Source: Cladophialophora immunda (taxonomy: Eukaryota; Ascomycota; Eurotiomycetes; Chaetothyriales; Herpotrichiellaceae). From it: DNA of 64,000 nt. Each line of letters begins with the position of its first letter. Position 1 is the stretch's first letter. Of the stretch, positions 11,931-23,432 are shown in pieces. The translations under genes and the position numbers were made by a program. The stretch spans positions 1,472,239 to 1,536,238 of the forward strand of contig NW_015622543.1 in NCBI RefSeq assembly GCF_000835495.1. The letters run 5' to 3'. The notes under the pieces are model-generated. The model saw only the letters and a program-made list of their open reading frames with translations, was not told where the DNA came from and searched no databases.

Positions 11931-12965
11931 CCAGTGAAGCCTAAGCTGCACCGCCCGAAGAAGAGGATATTCGAATTGCTCTATGACTGTTAGGACTTGG
12001 AGCAATTTCTACACGGAATCTGACTTACCGGATTGTCGAGGACGTCGTCTTTGCAGAAAGGCAGCCTACGCACTGATGCAGAGGGAGCGGCATGGAAGAT
12101 TGAGCGAGACAAGCAGCCTCGTTGGCAAGGCTGAGAAGGTTACACGTGACCGCGATAGCACGTGACCATAGTACTCCGATAGACTGCATCGGACTGTTGC
12201 AGTCCACCGCAGTCCATTGCGGAGCACAGTCATTACACAGACATATAGGTATGGACTGACACCCACAGGGTCAGTCCGTAGTCAATCTCAGTTATATTCT
12301 AACCCCTAGAGTAGGCGCTCTTTCAAGGGAGGAGTGTGAGACGATCCATTGTGATCCTTGCTACGCATCCTTGAGGCGCCATACACGGGGCAGTGAAGGC
12401 ACCCATTGTTTTAGTGAATGAACGGTCCCGTTGTTTCTGAAGGGGACCGTTCCTGGTCCCACTGAAGCCGGCATGAGAGGGGAGTCGTGGGAGTCAAGTC
12501 TGCAATGAGGGAAGACAAGGGTCGGCGTCTTTGGCTCCGAGCTCCTAGCTGGGCAGTGACATCCAGCGCCTCAATACGGAGAGACGGCATTTCCTACATG
12601 GTGGCGCGGTGGGTGTTTGCTTAGACGGCTAACCGTGAGAGTCGAAGAAGCCTACAGATCAAAGAAACACCAAAAGTGGTTATCTCGGTCCTCGGGAAGA
12701 TGTTCTCATCGTCCTTCGAACCCTTGGGACTTTGGAGAACGAGGTTGCGCAGGCTCATGGCTATTGGCCTCGTTTGCTCAAGAATACTGGCCTCTGCCTT
12801 GCAGTGAGCCTGGTCAACTCATACCAGCTTCCTGGGGAATACGAGGTCGCAGCCTGATCTCAATTCACAGAAGAAAGATGCTGCGACAGTGTCTCTCCTT
12901 GATCTTCTGCAGCTTGCAGACGACGTTCGATGCGCGATGCGCACCAAGATCGTCCGTGGAGAATC
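11931..12965. other. Intergenic, no gene seen
   Basis: Contains two close CACGTGAC motifs (about 12144-12166) and a stretch near 12180-12290 with several GCAGTCC/GGACTG words in both orientations. This may be degenerate repeat DNA. No coding region is supported. Confidence 0.4.
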
Positions 12966-14776
12966 ATGAACAGCCAACGACAAACCGACGCTCAGCCTGA
13001 CGGTGCGTGCAGCAGTGCGGGAGAATCCGCCATCCCCTTCTCGCAAATAACCGCTACCCTTTCGGCGTCATCTGGCGAACTACTTCGACGGCCAACCTAC
13101 ATAGAACGCATTCGGTCCTGCTATCAAAACGACCCGGAGGCTTTCTCCTACTATGAAGAGCTGGTCGATTACATTGAAAAAGGGTTGAAGAAAGACCTTG
13201 GCTCGAGCGAAGACAAACCCAGAGTATTCGAAGTTCGGGCGGCCACGTCTTTAAATCATATCCCGCTGCATTTCCGTTCGATATCTTGGAGTGGTCAGCC
13301 ATCTCGGAAAGACCGCGCGCAGTGATCCTGGAGGGATTTCCATCCCCTCATGCGGTTCTCCAGCTGGCTCAATGGTGGAACCTGCGCCCGGAATTCTTCA
13401 CAGGACACATCTTCGGCAGCATTCAGAACCACCAACGCGGGTTCTACAGCCTTCCCACGTTGCCGTCGAGACAAGAGAACGTCATCCGCATCCACTTCGT
13501 CAGCCTGGTCAAGTCTCTGGTCGAAAGACCCGGCCTGACTTCGTTCCTGGAGAAGAGATCGGAGGTGGAAGAAGCTTGCCGACAATATGAAAAGCACCTC
13601 TTCACCGGGAATCGATTCGGTGTGACTAGGTTTCGAGAGATCAGCCAGCACGACGCATGCTACTGCAGCGTCGAGCAGATTATATCCTTCACGGTCGCTG
13701 CCAACAGATCACCGTGGGTTGGTGAGTTCAAGCACCCGACGATGACGACGGCCATCGTCACAAACAAGCTAACAACATATCCTCCTAGCTGTCTACCTTA
13801 CCGACCAAGGCACGTCCCTCCTCGACGGCATCCGCCTCCCCTGGACCGACTACCACAGTGGCGCCACCACCCTCAACAGTGGCACTCCCATCGGCACGGT
13901 CCCTATCGTTCCGTACAATGCGCCTATCACCTCTGAACCCTTCCATCGCCGCCTCGCAGCCCGTCAGTCGTCCCGCGAAGGCAGCCCCTCTCCCCTCCCA
14001 TCCCCGGACAACAAAACCAGCATCAACGGCCCGTCCTTCAGCCAGCTCCATCCGCTGCGGAACATCGTGGTCCACGACGAAACCGACATGCAACTCCTGT
14101 CCGAAGACCCCTTCTTTCTGATTGCCAGCCTGTTCACGACCTCGGCGCTCTCCTTCGTCCAGCTCCTCAACTACCTGCCGGTAAGCATCGCCGAGTGCCG
14201 CAGCACCGAAAGCGCGCTCCTCGACGTCAAGCTCGAGCGCCTGCGCCACTGCGTCAGCGTGATCTACCGCGCGTCGAGTTCGCGCTCGCCGAGAATCTGC
14301 GCTGGATCGCCCAGGGCGGGTGCAGCACGTGGCCCCGGGCGCAACCGGGGACGGACACGATGGTGCGGAAGGAGGCGCTGCAGACAACCCTGCGGACAGA
14401 CCATGAGGCGCTGCAGCAGCGGTGCGTCATCATGCGGCGGGACTGTGAGTCGGCGACGATGTTTTTGGTGAGCTACTCGCAGCTCCAGTGTGCGGAGCGG
14501 AGCACCGCGCAGGCGAGCGAGATCCAGCGCCTGACGAAGCTGGCGTTGTTTTTTGTGCCGTTGGCATTTGTCACCTCAGCGTTTGGCATGAATGTGAAAG
14601 AGCTGCAGCAGCATTTCCCGTCGATCTGGGTGTTCTCGGCGACGGCGGTCGTGATCTCCGTGGCGACGTATTCTGCCATGTTCTGGTCGGAGGTATGGCA
14701 CTGGTCGAGCTCGACGTGGAGGAAGCTCCGCGCAAGGGCTAAAAGGGATCTCAAACGAAGGTGGACTGAAGCTTGA
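12966..14776 (+). pseudogene. CorA-like metal transporter, two frameshifts
   Basis: The C-terminal part has the CorA hallmark: a hydrophobic segment ending in AFGMN, a short loop and a second hydrophobic segment (about 14540-14700). This is the Mg2+-transporter GMN layout of fungal CorA-like proteins. One intron, 13722..13788 (GTGAGT..CTAG), joins in frame. Coding is broken twice: near 13236-13238 the frame moves from FEV to a frame reading PFDILEWSAIS, and near 14271-14273 from VIY to one reading VEFALAENL. Both breaks fit loss of one base, and no intron can explain them. Either the gene is a recent pseudogene or the assembly has two single-base errors. A start 36 bp upstream (12930) is also possible. 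No other disabling change seen. Confidence 0.72.
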
Positions 14777-15893
14777 GAGTTGTTTTCACTTGGGCCATAC
14801 AACGGAGTATCACAGCACTCTCGCAAAAGCCACCGTCCATTACCTATCTTACACCCAACACACGGCACTTTCAGAGCATTTCCACAACGCACTCAACAGG
14901 TTATCAGTATTGACCATTAGCAATGGAATAGATGACTGCTCTTAAAGGTTCTATTTTAGTATCAATAAAGTCGCCGCTCGAATCGCTATATTTGCAGAAC
15001 TAATTCTGTAGATATTCGAACAGAATGTTTGTTGTGGGAATGCTTTGAAAATGCCATTTTTGGGCGTAAAATGGGCAATGGACGGTGAATTTTGCTCGCA
15101 TGCTGTGAAGGTTTCGAGAGACGTGACGCTCGTGAATTTTCTTATCGGGCTGCGAGGCTTCGGCGTCTAAGACCATCAGTTCCGTGTCGAGCGCCCATCG
15201 GCTTAGAATAGGGTCGGACCCCAAGAGCTACTCGCAGAGAAATTCGAAAGATGGCGCGGCGGAAGCTTCCAGAGGAACGATTTTCTCACTGGCCTCACTC
15301 ATGATGTCTAGCCACGCCCTGTAGTCCTCACGAAACGCTGATCCTGGGAGCCGGCGCCAGGAGGAGTGCAGGACTGAAGACCATCACGACAAATGTTGAG
15401 CTTCATCGTCGCACTCATACCGTATGTGAGAAAATTCTTCCGCCGCCATCTCCCTTCCTCGACGGCTTCACAAGTTATGATCGAGTTCGACAAGGTCAAG
15501 CGTCTGTTCCAGGAACATCAGAACACCTTGGTCGTGTACGCGACACTCGTTCCCCAGCAATCCCTAGTTTCGAGAGACTCGCCAGGCTAAGCAAAGGCCG
15601 CCTCTACCGAGAATCACGAAGTACCGCCTAAACACATCCTCTCATTTCCCAAGTACCTCCGAAGCCACGACTGCGTTACAACAGGAATCCGATCTTGCTC
15701 CTTGCGTCTATTCCACCAACCTCCCAGACAGGTAGTGTTTTACTGAAAGGGCGACCACCCCGATTACGACTAGCGAGCCTCTCTTGTGGCTGATTCACGG
15801 CGGACCGGCGTTTGCAAATCCCAGCGCCGAGCGATGGAATGTGAGTTGGCTCGGCGTTGTCGAATAGGCAATGGACACTGGGCCAAAAGGGGC
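14777..15893. other. Intergenic, with a possible decayed minus-strand ORF
   Basis: The first 250 bp are AT-rich. On the minus strand around 15130-15400 a readable stretch (SEASEKIVPLEASAAPSFEF, then an in-frame stop, then LLGSDPILSRWALDTELM) looks like the remnant of a gene. I do not recognise the family, and the stop and lack of splice support argue against an active gene. Confidence 0.35.
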
Positions 15894-17661
15894 TCAACTG
15901 AGGTTCGGCTTCATTGCAAAAGCGCAGGTAAGGCCGATCAAATAGAACAACTTGGAGCGTGTTAACAAAAGAAGGCTTCGTTCCCTTGTGACGCTGACTA
16001 CTTACACCCGTACAGATAAACGGCAAGCCCTTCAACGGATCTCGCAAGCCAATGCCAACACCAAGTAAGCTCTGGATTAGTGGCTCCCCTCCCAGCATGC
16101 CAAATTGTTCGACGAGAAATACGGCGCTGTAAAGGGTGGCGGCGCGCTCGGGGTCGATCCACGACGTGATGAGTGACAGGAGCGTCGAGCGGGCACCGAA
16201 TCCGAGAGCGTAGATCATCGTTGCTAAACACGATAAGAGGAGCCAAGGTACGGGGAGGTGAAGAATACTAACCTATGATTAAAAAAGTCGAGCTCCAACT
16301 GAAGGCAACGAGTAGCGATCCGGTAGAGAGTAGTGACAGACTAGCCCTTACAATTCCAAGGTTAAGGGTTTGATTTGCAGGCTTCAAATATCTGCTAACC
16401 ATGCTGATTAGGGCTGGCATGACGAGGAAGAAGAGAACGAGGTTGACAAAGGCGACTTCGCTGATGAGACCATTTGTCTGTTTCGAGAATGAGAATAAAG
16501 TTCGAAACGCGTGGGATACCAACTTGCCTTGGAAAGCTTCCAACCAAATCGAGCGGATGCATACTGTATCAGAGCACGCAGGCTGATGCCCCTGGATGTG
16601 CCGACGAGAAAGATTGCTGCTGCCAGTCGCATGTTGCGGCTCGAGAACATGAATTTGAGGAGTCGGAATTGATCAACCGAGGCATGAAGAACTGTGAGAA
16701 GGACGCCGGGGTGCTCTGGCGGCGTATTGACATCCGAAGCTTCCTCGGAATCCGTAGGCGTTGAATCCAAAACGTTGTGGTCGGTTGGCATCATGGCCAG
16801 GAGAGGGAAAGCTGAAAATAGTAGCAAATAGCTCACGGCAAAAGGAAGCCAAGGTGAGACGTCGGCAGTGAACGACGCTATCGGGGGACCTATGAGCTCG
16901 CTGAAAATGAAGCATGAATAGAAGTGGTAAAGGCCTCGAGTTCTATGAATGTGAGCTTGGCCGCAATTCGCAAAGCCATGGACGGTTGCAGAGCGTACCT
17001 TGTCTCTTCGTTACACACTTTTGCAACCATGGCAGCAAGCAGCATTTCAGCAGCGTATCTACCTCCTCCTATAAGAAGGAATACGGAAGAGGCCCATACC
17101 AGCTTGATGGGAAGCTTCGGATTCGTTGCTATTGCATTTTTAATTATTTGGAGCACAAACCGGTTTGGAATTCTTACCGATGACCAAGGTCCATGTCAGA
17201 CTCATCAACATGCCCGCTATAATGACCATGAATACTCGGCGTTGGTCTCGACGATCAGCAATAAGGCCAACGGGTAATGCAACGATAATGGCTATCGAGG
17301 CATCAGTATTAATTCCGAACATGTATCAATAAGTCATACCGGCAAGGGTCTCGAACGAGGCTGTCCAGCCTCTGACTTCGGCCAAGGTCCGCTGAATGGG
17401 CGCGATCTTGCAGAGATCAGGATTCGAAATGTCTCCATGGTAGTATCGAGTGCATATAGCTTGTTCCAGAAGAGACACCATCGGCACGGTCAGAATCATC
17501 ATGGCGAGTTCGCACAAAAGCTCAAGCGCAATGCAATACTTGAAGCTTGGAGAGAAGCTCAGCCAAATGTCGAGGATTGGGTGCGGGTTTTCGTTCTTCG
17601 GATCGCTGGTGGTGGCAGGAGGCTGCGAACTGAGGAGCGGTGCATCTTCTTCTGGCTCCAT
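15894..17661 (-). CDS. Major facilitator superfamily transporter
   Basis: Seven exons (genomic order): 15894..15950, 16006..16223, 16273..16477, 16528..16942, 16999..17128, 17178..17291 and 17340..17661; 486 residues. Introns are 48-56 bp. Five use GT-AG; the one at 16478..16527 needs a GC donor (GCAAGT), the only choice I found that keeps the frame. The protein has an acidic N-terminal tail (EEDAPLLSSQPP) and multiple hydrophobic segments. It carries the MFS loop signature PVGLIADRRDQR between TM2 and TM3 and SELIGPPIASF in a later helix. This resembles fungal MFS proteins of unknown substrate. It is the only intact multi-exon gene in the decaying block 13-21 kb. Confidence 0.8.
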
Positions 17662-18760
17662 ATCTGGATCACAGCGTTAGAATAGTGCTAGGGGAAGAGA
17701 CTGGTAGCAAAGAGGAGTGATACCTTCTTCAAGCGTCAGCCTGCCGCGGCCGTCCTCAACAGGGCCTTCCTAGGTGTAGGTATTGTTGTAGCAGTGTGGA
17801 AGGGGCGAGGCTGGTAATCTTTACACGGCCCTTGACCGCATGTTTCGAAGCACTTGGCGCTGTCTTTACAATGCTTGGCGTATCGACATTAGCAAACAAG
17901 GATAAGGTTCTTCCCGAGGCTAGTAACTCCGCATTAGGCCCGTTCTGGATCTCGCTTTCTTTCCTTCGGTTTATCGTGATGGGATGGAAGGTGTGGGCGA
18001 TATGGTATCGGAGGGAGCCTGGACCTGTCGGGAGACGGTAAGGGAATGCACAGAGAGTCGATATTGATTGATTCCGAATGATCAAGACCAACAGCCTCTC
18101 CGCGGAAAACTCAGCCAGCCCACGATTGAGACGAAATTGAACATCCGGTTGGGTTACAAGTGCGTTCGATTGCTGCTACAGTAGCCCTTTGCACGGTGTG
18201 TGGCAGGTCATGTCCAACCATACCGCCTACACCTGGATCCGGCAGTTAAGAACTCGACTCGTGGGTGCTGAAGCCCTTTTGGGCTCGCTTGGGGCCTGCA
18301 AGCAGGCTGGGACGAGCGCGCTTTTAACTCGACATGATTCGTTGATACAGATATGTTGATATCATTCCCGCTACCCGGTTGGCTCGCTGAGTCTTTCTAC
18401 AGGGTTCGCTTAGTACCTCAAAGGGTCGCACTACCCCAGGGTTGCGGATCAGCGGCAAAACTGCGCCTCGTCACGAGCTGTGAGGTTGTGCCAACATTAA
18501 AAGACAGCGATGGTTGTGTTGAAGAAAATAGTGCTATCAGCCTCTCAGGACCCTAAGAGCCCTGGACAGGCCAAGCCTCCTCCTGGATACTCTTCACTTA
18601 GTGCCGTCTGTGCTGGACATGAGTCCTCTACCAGATCCCGCGTGCTCGGATCATGGCGTTTCAGTATGGTTTCACCAGCAAAGACGGCATATCATCGTGG
18701 AAAATGCTGCTGTAACATGCAATAGCTCTGCCTCTGGGCCTCACGATACGGCGGGAAGGT
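17662..18760. other. Intergenic, no gene seen
   Basis: Short plus-strand frames (for example 17796..18041, with one hydrophobic stretch) have no recognisable family. The region probably includes the MFS promoter on its left side. Confidence 0.4.
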
Positions 18761-19151
18761 ATGGAGCAGAGGCCAATCGTCTTCGTTTGCCATAGTTTTG
18801 GCGCTCACATTCTTAAAAAGGTAGATGCTTTTCATATAGGGAGGGTCTCCCTTTTTTTCATTGACGCTGTCAACATGCTCTGCTCGTTGCAAAGGAACAG
18901 TATCAGTTTCTTGCATCCTGGAAAGCACAGGCGGAGTCGTCTTTCTCGGTTGCCTTCATGACGAGAGAAATCCGCGCTTCGAAGACCTCTGTACCAAGTG
19001 TGCCGCCGTCAAATTTGGAACGATGAGGAAGACAGAGGTGTCGATTGTGCTTATGGAGCAAGTTCACCAAGCTTTTGCACCGTCGACAAGAGTTAATTTC
19101 GCCAAGAATCCACTGACCTCAGCGGAGCAGGATCTAGCGGTTTTGGAATAG
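18761..19151 (+). pseudogene. Alpha/beta-hydrolase (lipase-like) gene relic
   Basis: Begins with RPIVFVCHSFGAHILKK, the nucleophile elbow (G/C-H-S-x-G) of the lipase-like hydrolases often fused to fungal NACHT/ankyrin proteins. A possible donor follows at 18821. Downstream, in another frame, are ILESTGGVVFLGCLH and then RFEDLCTKCAAVKFG, which suit the same fold. Linking the two needs an intron (18821..18894) plus a frame change, and no upstream hydrolase sequence is intact. The tail stops at 19151. I read it as a truncated, decayed copy. Confidence 0.42.
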
Positions 19152-19303
19152 TGCCTTGGCATGCCCAGTATTCTTTTCATTCTTGTAGGGCTGTCATTAC
19201 ACAAAGAATACCATACACAAGGAATTCAGCCACCAACGTTTTCATCCCTGCACCTTGCCCTTCACCACCTGCAAGTCTTCACAAAGAATTCGTTGCTCTC
19301 ACA

Positions 19304-20414
19304 ATGAGCTCCCCAAGCTCCAATCTGAAAGACAGCACGGATGTTTGCCCAACAGTGATGACTTCGGGCGACCTTTCTTTTCCGATTATAGACGGCATTT
19401 CGTATCTGGTCCATCCACAGTCTCTGGTATGTTTTCGGTATCTATCCGCCGAATTAAAGGTGAGGCTCAACTGAGCAACTAACATTCAACCATCTACTCA
19501 AAGGCTAAAGTCGTTGAGCCATCGGGCCAAACGAATCCCATCCCCGTTGTCGTGCTCACTATTGGTGATGCTACAGCTTCGGTTGACAAGGCTGTTGCAC
19601 TAATCAATCGCTTTGCTGGCATCGACGATGTTTACTCTCAGTCTTTCGCACGCACTGTTGTTCTGCAGTCCATCCAAGGCAGGAATGGTGACGTGCACTT
19701 GGCCCAATTCAAGGCGTCTGGTTGCTTCTCTGCTGTCTACCATATAGCTTCAACCTCTCCGACGAAAGCCCTTCCTCCCGGTCCATATTTCCTGTCCCAA
19801 GGCAATGTTTGCCAAGCATATCGCTTGTATGAAGATGAACTGGACAGCTTCATTTCTGGCGTCATCCCCGACGACGTCTTGAGTCCAAAGAGGTTCGAAT
19901 ATCCTCGCTACTCCGGCGTCCATCTTGAACTTGCTCTGACCACCCCAGGTACTCCTCTCTCACTTCCCTCGGTCATAGCGGCCTCTGGAAGAATATTGCC
20001 GTTCCAAGTCGTCTTTACGCCAAACCAACCCCAGAAAAGCCTCTTGCTGGCGCGCGAATGGGACTGAAGGATATCTTCCGTCTTCAGGGCACTCAGTTGA
20101 CCATGATGAGCAGGCCGTGGACCGAGCTCTACGGTCCGGACGAAGAGAGCGCTGACTACACAAAGAAGCTCATCGACCTCGGAGCAGTCATCGTGGGCAA
20201 GACCAAAATGACTTCTTTTGCATCACCGGAGGAACCTACGGACCAATGGGTTGACTTTCACTGCCCGGTCAATCCGCGCGGAGATCGCTATCAGAGTCCG
20301 TCGAGCAGTTCGACAGGCGCCGGCACGTCTCTTGCCGGCTACGACTGGCTGGATTTCTCCATTGCCGGAGACTGTACGACCGTCCTTCACCCCTTGTCTC
20401 ACAACACATGCTGA
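19304..20414 (+). pseudogene. Amidase-signature gene, frameshifted and 3'-truncated
   Basis: Exon 1 is 19304..19426; intron 19427..19503 (GTATGT..AAAG); then exon 2. The N-terminal half is the extra domain typical of many fungal amidases. The amidase-signature part starts VPSRLYAKPTPEKPLAGARM, then GLKDIF. The catalytic Lys is in VIVGKTKM and the Ser cluster is SSSSTGAG. The frame changes once near 19972-19974, consistent with one lost base; the only splice alternative would be a 30-bp intron, too short. Homology ends at about 20400, where some 250-300 C-terminal residues should follow, and repeat R1 copy B starts about 50 bp later. The gene is therefore non-functional as an amidase. Confidence 0.75.
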
Positions 20415-20462
20415 CCGTTCTGCGATGCACTTGAGGTTTTTAAATGTATCTTTCTTCTCTTA

Positions 20463-20633
20463 AGGTAAGGAGGAAGTTGCCTTCTAGTAACATGGAATAG
20501 CTTGTTAAGGTCTTTAGTCGCTTCATGCTCAGCGATATTTGAAGACGATATTTTGTGCATTGCATTGCATTGCTTTGGCGGGCAAAGATGGCTACCCAAA
20601 AGTTTAGGCCGTATGGAACTTTATTGGGCATCA
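20463..20633 (-). repeat. Dispersed repeat R1, copy B (inverted)
   Basis: Reverse complement of the element at 7517..7682. Shared landmarks are ATGGCTACCCAAAAGTTTAG, TATGGAACTTTA and ACATGGAATAGCTTG, in the same order. It sits at the broken 3' end of the amidase gene. Confidence 0.75.
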
Positions 20634-20718
20634 CCACGAGGAGCAATGAGAAGTCACCGCGTTGTGATGTCTTACGATTATTTAACCGCGCACCCCTGTT
20701 GCAGTGCCAGGCCCAAGG

Positions 20719-21050
20719 TTACTGTACAAGGAAATTTAGGCAGCAAGCTAAGGGCAGCGAATCTAACGGGTTTTCTCGCGCCCACCTGAAACAGATGCCT
20801 AACCGAGTGGCAGGCATAGCCGATCGCAAGGGGCCAGAGTACTGTAGGCCCCCCCCCCGACATGTTCGCTCAGGAAGACTCAGGGAGAACTCCGGGAGCA
20901 CCAGGTGAGCCGGGGGGTGAGCACAGTGGCGAGCGGCTAATCAAAAACGGAGGGAGGATAGGACTTTATTATAACATACTATCCAGGTAGTGCGCGAAAA
21001 CGTGTTCACCCTCGGCTTACCTTCCGCTCCCTGAGTGCTCCCTGAGTGCG
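20719..21050. repeat. Repeat R2, copy C, with inverted ends (MITE-like)
   Basis: At 20868-20887 the sequence GCTCAGGAAGACTCAGGGAG faces an inverted counterpart at 21024-21050 (CCGCTCCCTGAGTGCTCC). They form imperfect terminal inverted repeats around about 185 bp without coding capacity. The 150 bp upstream resemble the sequence before copy A at 24217, sharing ATAGCCGATC and TTTAGGYAGCAA. Confidence 0.5.
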
Positions 21051-21374
21051 TGGTAAGTTCATCTACTAGCCCTATTCATAGACATACCAAAAGCCGGAAC
21101 ACTTCCAGTCCAAAAATTACTTCAACCTTCGAAACATCGCTAAGAGGTTTGCAGCGCTTGCGCAATCGAGACGAGGCAGTCCATGTATCATGTCACATGA
21201 GGAGGCTGAGCAATATGCGCCTAGCCCGGATGGCCAGCACCGCGTCCTTGTTTTCAGCCTCAACGACACGGGAACGTCGAAGGTATAAGTTCTGAGACCT
21301 GGACGTGAAAGCTACCAACTTAATAATTGCTGACCATACAACCTCGATCATTCGTATCCGTCCCAACTCTCCCG

Positions 21375-23432
21375 ATGGCAATGCCTTCCGATAATGTCGG
21401 TCCACAACGTCCTCCAGAACGACGATCAGCACCAGGACGGGAGTTGAACATGCCGTCGTGCTTCGAGCACCGGCCACTTGATCTTTCACAGCCATCCATC
21501 CGACTACTGGATGTCCTACCGCGAGATGGACGGAGTGAGATCCGATGCGCTGTCAAGCACGTTCTTCTTCCCGCTTCCTGCAAAGAACTTCGATACACAG
21601 CCTTGTCGTATGCTCGGGGCGACGAGAAAGAACCTCGACACGCAATCTCCATCAACAATCAACCGTATGAGGTCTTAAAAAATCTATATACCTTCCTCGA
21701 TCTTCATGGTTTAAACGGCATCTCGAATCTCTTCATCGACGCGCTGTGTATTGCGCAGAACAATATCGACGAGAAGAACCACCAAGTTCAGCTTATGAAG
21801 GACATCTTCACGAATGCCGCAAAGGTTATTGTTTGGCTCGGACCATCTGCCGATCGCAGCGATGAGCTTTTCGACATGATAAGCGAACTCGGACCATTTG
21901 AAGTCCAGGACGGCATACGAGGTAACTACATATCAGGCCCGCAATCCAATTTTGATGTACAGCTACGACTTGCATGCAAGGCTGACGCCATCGGGTCGCA
22001 AACCAGCAAGCTTTGCCTACGCAAGTATTGGACGCGAGCCTGGATCGTTCAGGAAATCGTCCTGGCACGTGAGCTTGACCTCGTCTGTGGCGCAAAGTGG
22101 CTCCCTTGGATAGCCTGGGTATACTATCTCAGACTGCTTCTTGGCCTCGAACGAAACATGAAAAACGTCTGGAAAGCGCCACCTGCATTTGAGGCGCTGA
22201 CTGCGGCTCTCAAAAGCTCTGTGATAGCTTCCTTGTGTGAACAACGGAGTTCCACGAGGCACCGAAACAAGTCAAGGCCTCTGTTATCGCTGGTTGCTAA
22301 ATTTGCCAGATCAGAATGCTTACTACCACACGACAAGATATACGCTTTCCTCGGCTTGTCATCGGATGCCCAGACAGTGTCCGTGAATTACAGCTTGACA
22401 CCGGAGAACCTCTTACTCGAAATGCTCTGCTTGATATCAAGGAGTGCTGTGGGGAAATCGTCCAAAAGAAAGGTCAATGGGAAGCCTACTGCTCAAGCTA
22501 CTCGAGCCATTTTTGTGGCTCAAGTACACCATCTCTGTCATAGTTTGGGCTTCCATCCGGCGGCTCTAACACTAATGCTTGATTACAACATGTCAGCAAG
22601 AGCAAATCGTGCTCCCAGCTTCTATCGATCTACACAGATTGAGGCGGATCTTTACAATGCAGTGGCGAAGCTTCCCGCAAAAGAGGCGATGATGGAATAT
22701 CATCTACCACATGTCCGAAGTATGCAACAGGCTGATAAGACATTGCTTTGTCTATCACAACCGGCATTCCATTTACGCGATTTCGTACTGGACAGACAGT
22801 GGCTATCGCCAAAATTGACCACCGCTATGGTCTACGACAACACTTTTATTTGCTTCTGCGTACGCTGTGAGAAGAAGGGCATCGATCTAGTTCGCATGGG
22901 CATGGCATGGATATCAAGAGGTGACTGGTTTGATATTTTTCGGGTTGACGTGCCCTCTCCACAACCTGAAATCAAAGGATTCCCTGACAATCGCGGGGGC
23001 AGGTATGCAGAGCTATGTTATCTGAGGGGCAGCTACATTGCAACGCGTATTGGGTCAAAAAGTGCCGGTGATGGTAAATGGTCATTCGATCCTCGTGTCA
23101 AGCCGAAATATGTATTGTATCATGATCCGCCTCAAGGCCGTGATGAGAATGCGGTACTGTCAATGCACCAGATTTTGAACCTCATTGCGCACGACGGTCG
23201 CTATCATCGCCACGGAAACACCATTAACTCGGCCAACGACATCGTTGGGAGGCCAGTTTTTCCCCTGAAGGAGTTGCACCGACTGTCTACTCCGGACGCA
23301 CAGCAGCAGATCAGAGCTGCATACAGTCAAAGAACCATCGTCGAATGGAAGGACCCTGACAACTACCCCGACTGGACAGCTATCGAGCCTCAGAGGACAA
23401 AAAGCCCGCTCAAAAGGTCCATACTATTTTGA
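21375..23432 (+). CDS. HET-domain (heterokaryon incompatibility) protein
   Basis: Intronless 685-residue protein. The start is the first ATG in the long open frame. HET-domain blocks are visible in order: RYTALSYARGDE (about 73-84, where the family usually has W-G), LFIDALCIAQNN (119-130), VIVWLGPSADRS, and CLRKYWTRAWIVQEIVLARE (R-x-W-x-x-Q-E). The C-terminal half is unassigned; it may be the variable effector part usual in such genes. HET proteins trigger programmed cell death after fusion of incompatible hyphae; the partner locus cannot be told. The gene lies between repeat copies in the decaying block, as is common for this fast-evolving family. Confidence 0.88.
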   Translation: MAMPSDNVGPQRPPERRSAPGRELNMPSCFEHRPLDLSQPSIRLLDVLPRDGRSEIRCAVKHVLLPASCKELRYTALSYARGDEKEPRHAISINNQPYEVLKNLYTFLDLHGLNGISNLFIDALCIAQNNIDEKNHQVQLMKDIFTNAAKVIVWLGPSADRSDELFDMISELGPFEVQDGIRGNYISGPQSNFDVQLRLACKADAIGSQTSKLCLRKYWTRAWIVQEIVLARELDLVCGAKWLPWIAWVYYLRLLLGLERNMKNVWKAPPAFEALTAALKSSVIASLCEQRSSTRHRNKSRPLLSLVAKFARSECLLPHDKIYAFLGLSSDAQTVSVNYSLTPENLLLEMLCLISRSAVGKSSKRKVNGKPTAQATRAIFVAQVHHLCHSLGFHPAALTLMLDYNMSARANRAPSFYRSTQIEADLYNAVAKLPAKEAMMEYHLPHVRSMQQADKTLLCLSQPAFHLRDFVLDRQWLSPKLTTAMVYDNTFICFCVRCEKKGIDLVRMGMAWISRGDWFDIFRVDVPSPQPEIKGFPDNRGGRYAELCYLRGSYIATRIGSKSAGDGKWSFDPRVKPKYVLYHDPPQGRDENAVLSMHQILNLIAHDGRYHRHGNTINSANDIVGRPVFPLKELHRLSTPDAQQQIRAAYSQRTIVEWKDPDNYPDWTAIEPQRTKSPLKRSILF

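Noticed and set aside
19939..19980. An intron to explain the amidase frame change
   Set aside because: The only GT-AG pair that fits is 30 bp, below the usable fungal intron size.
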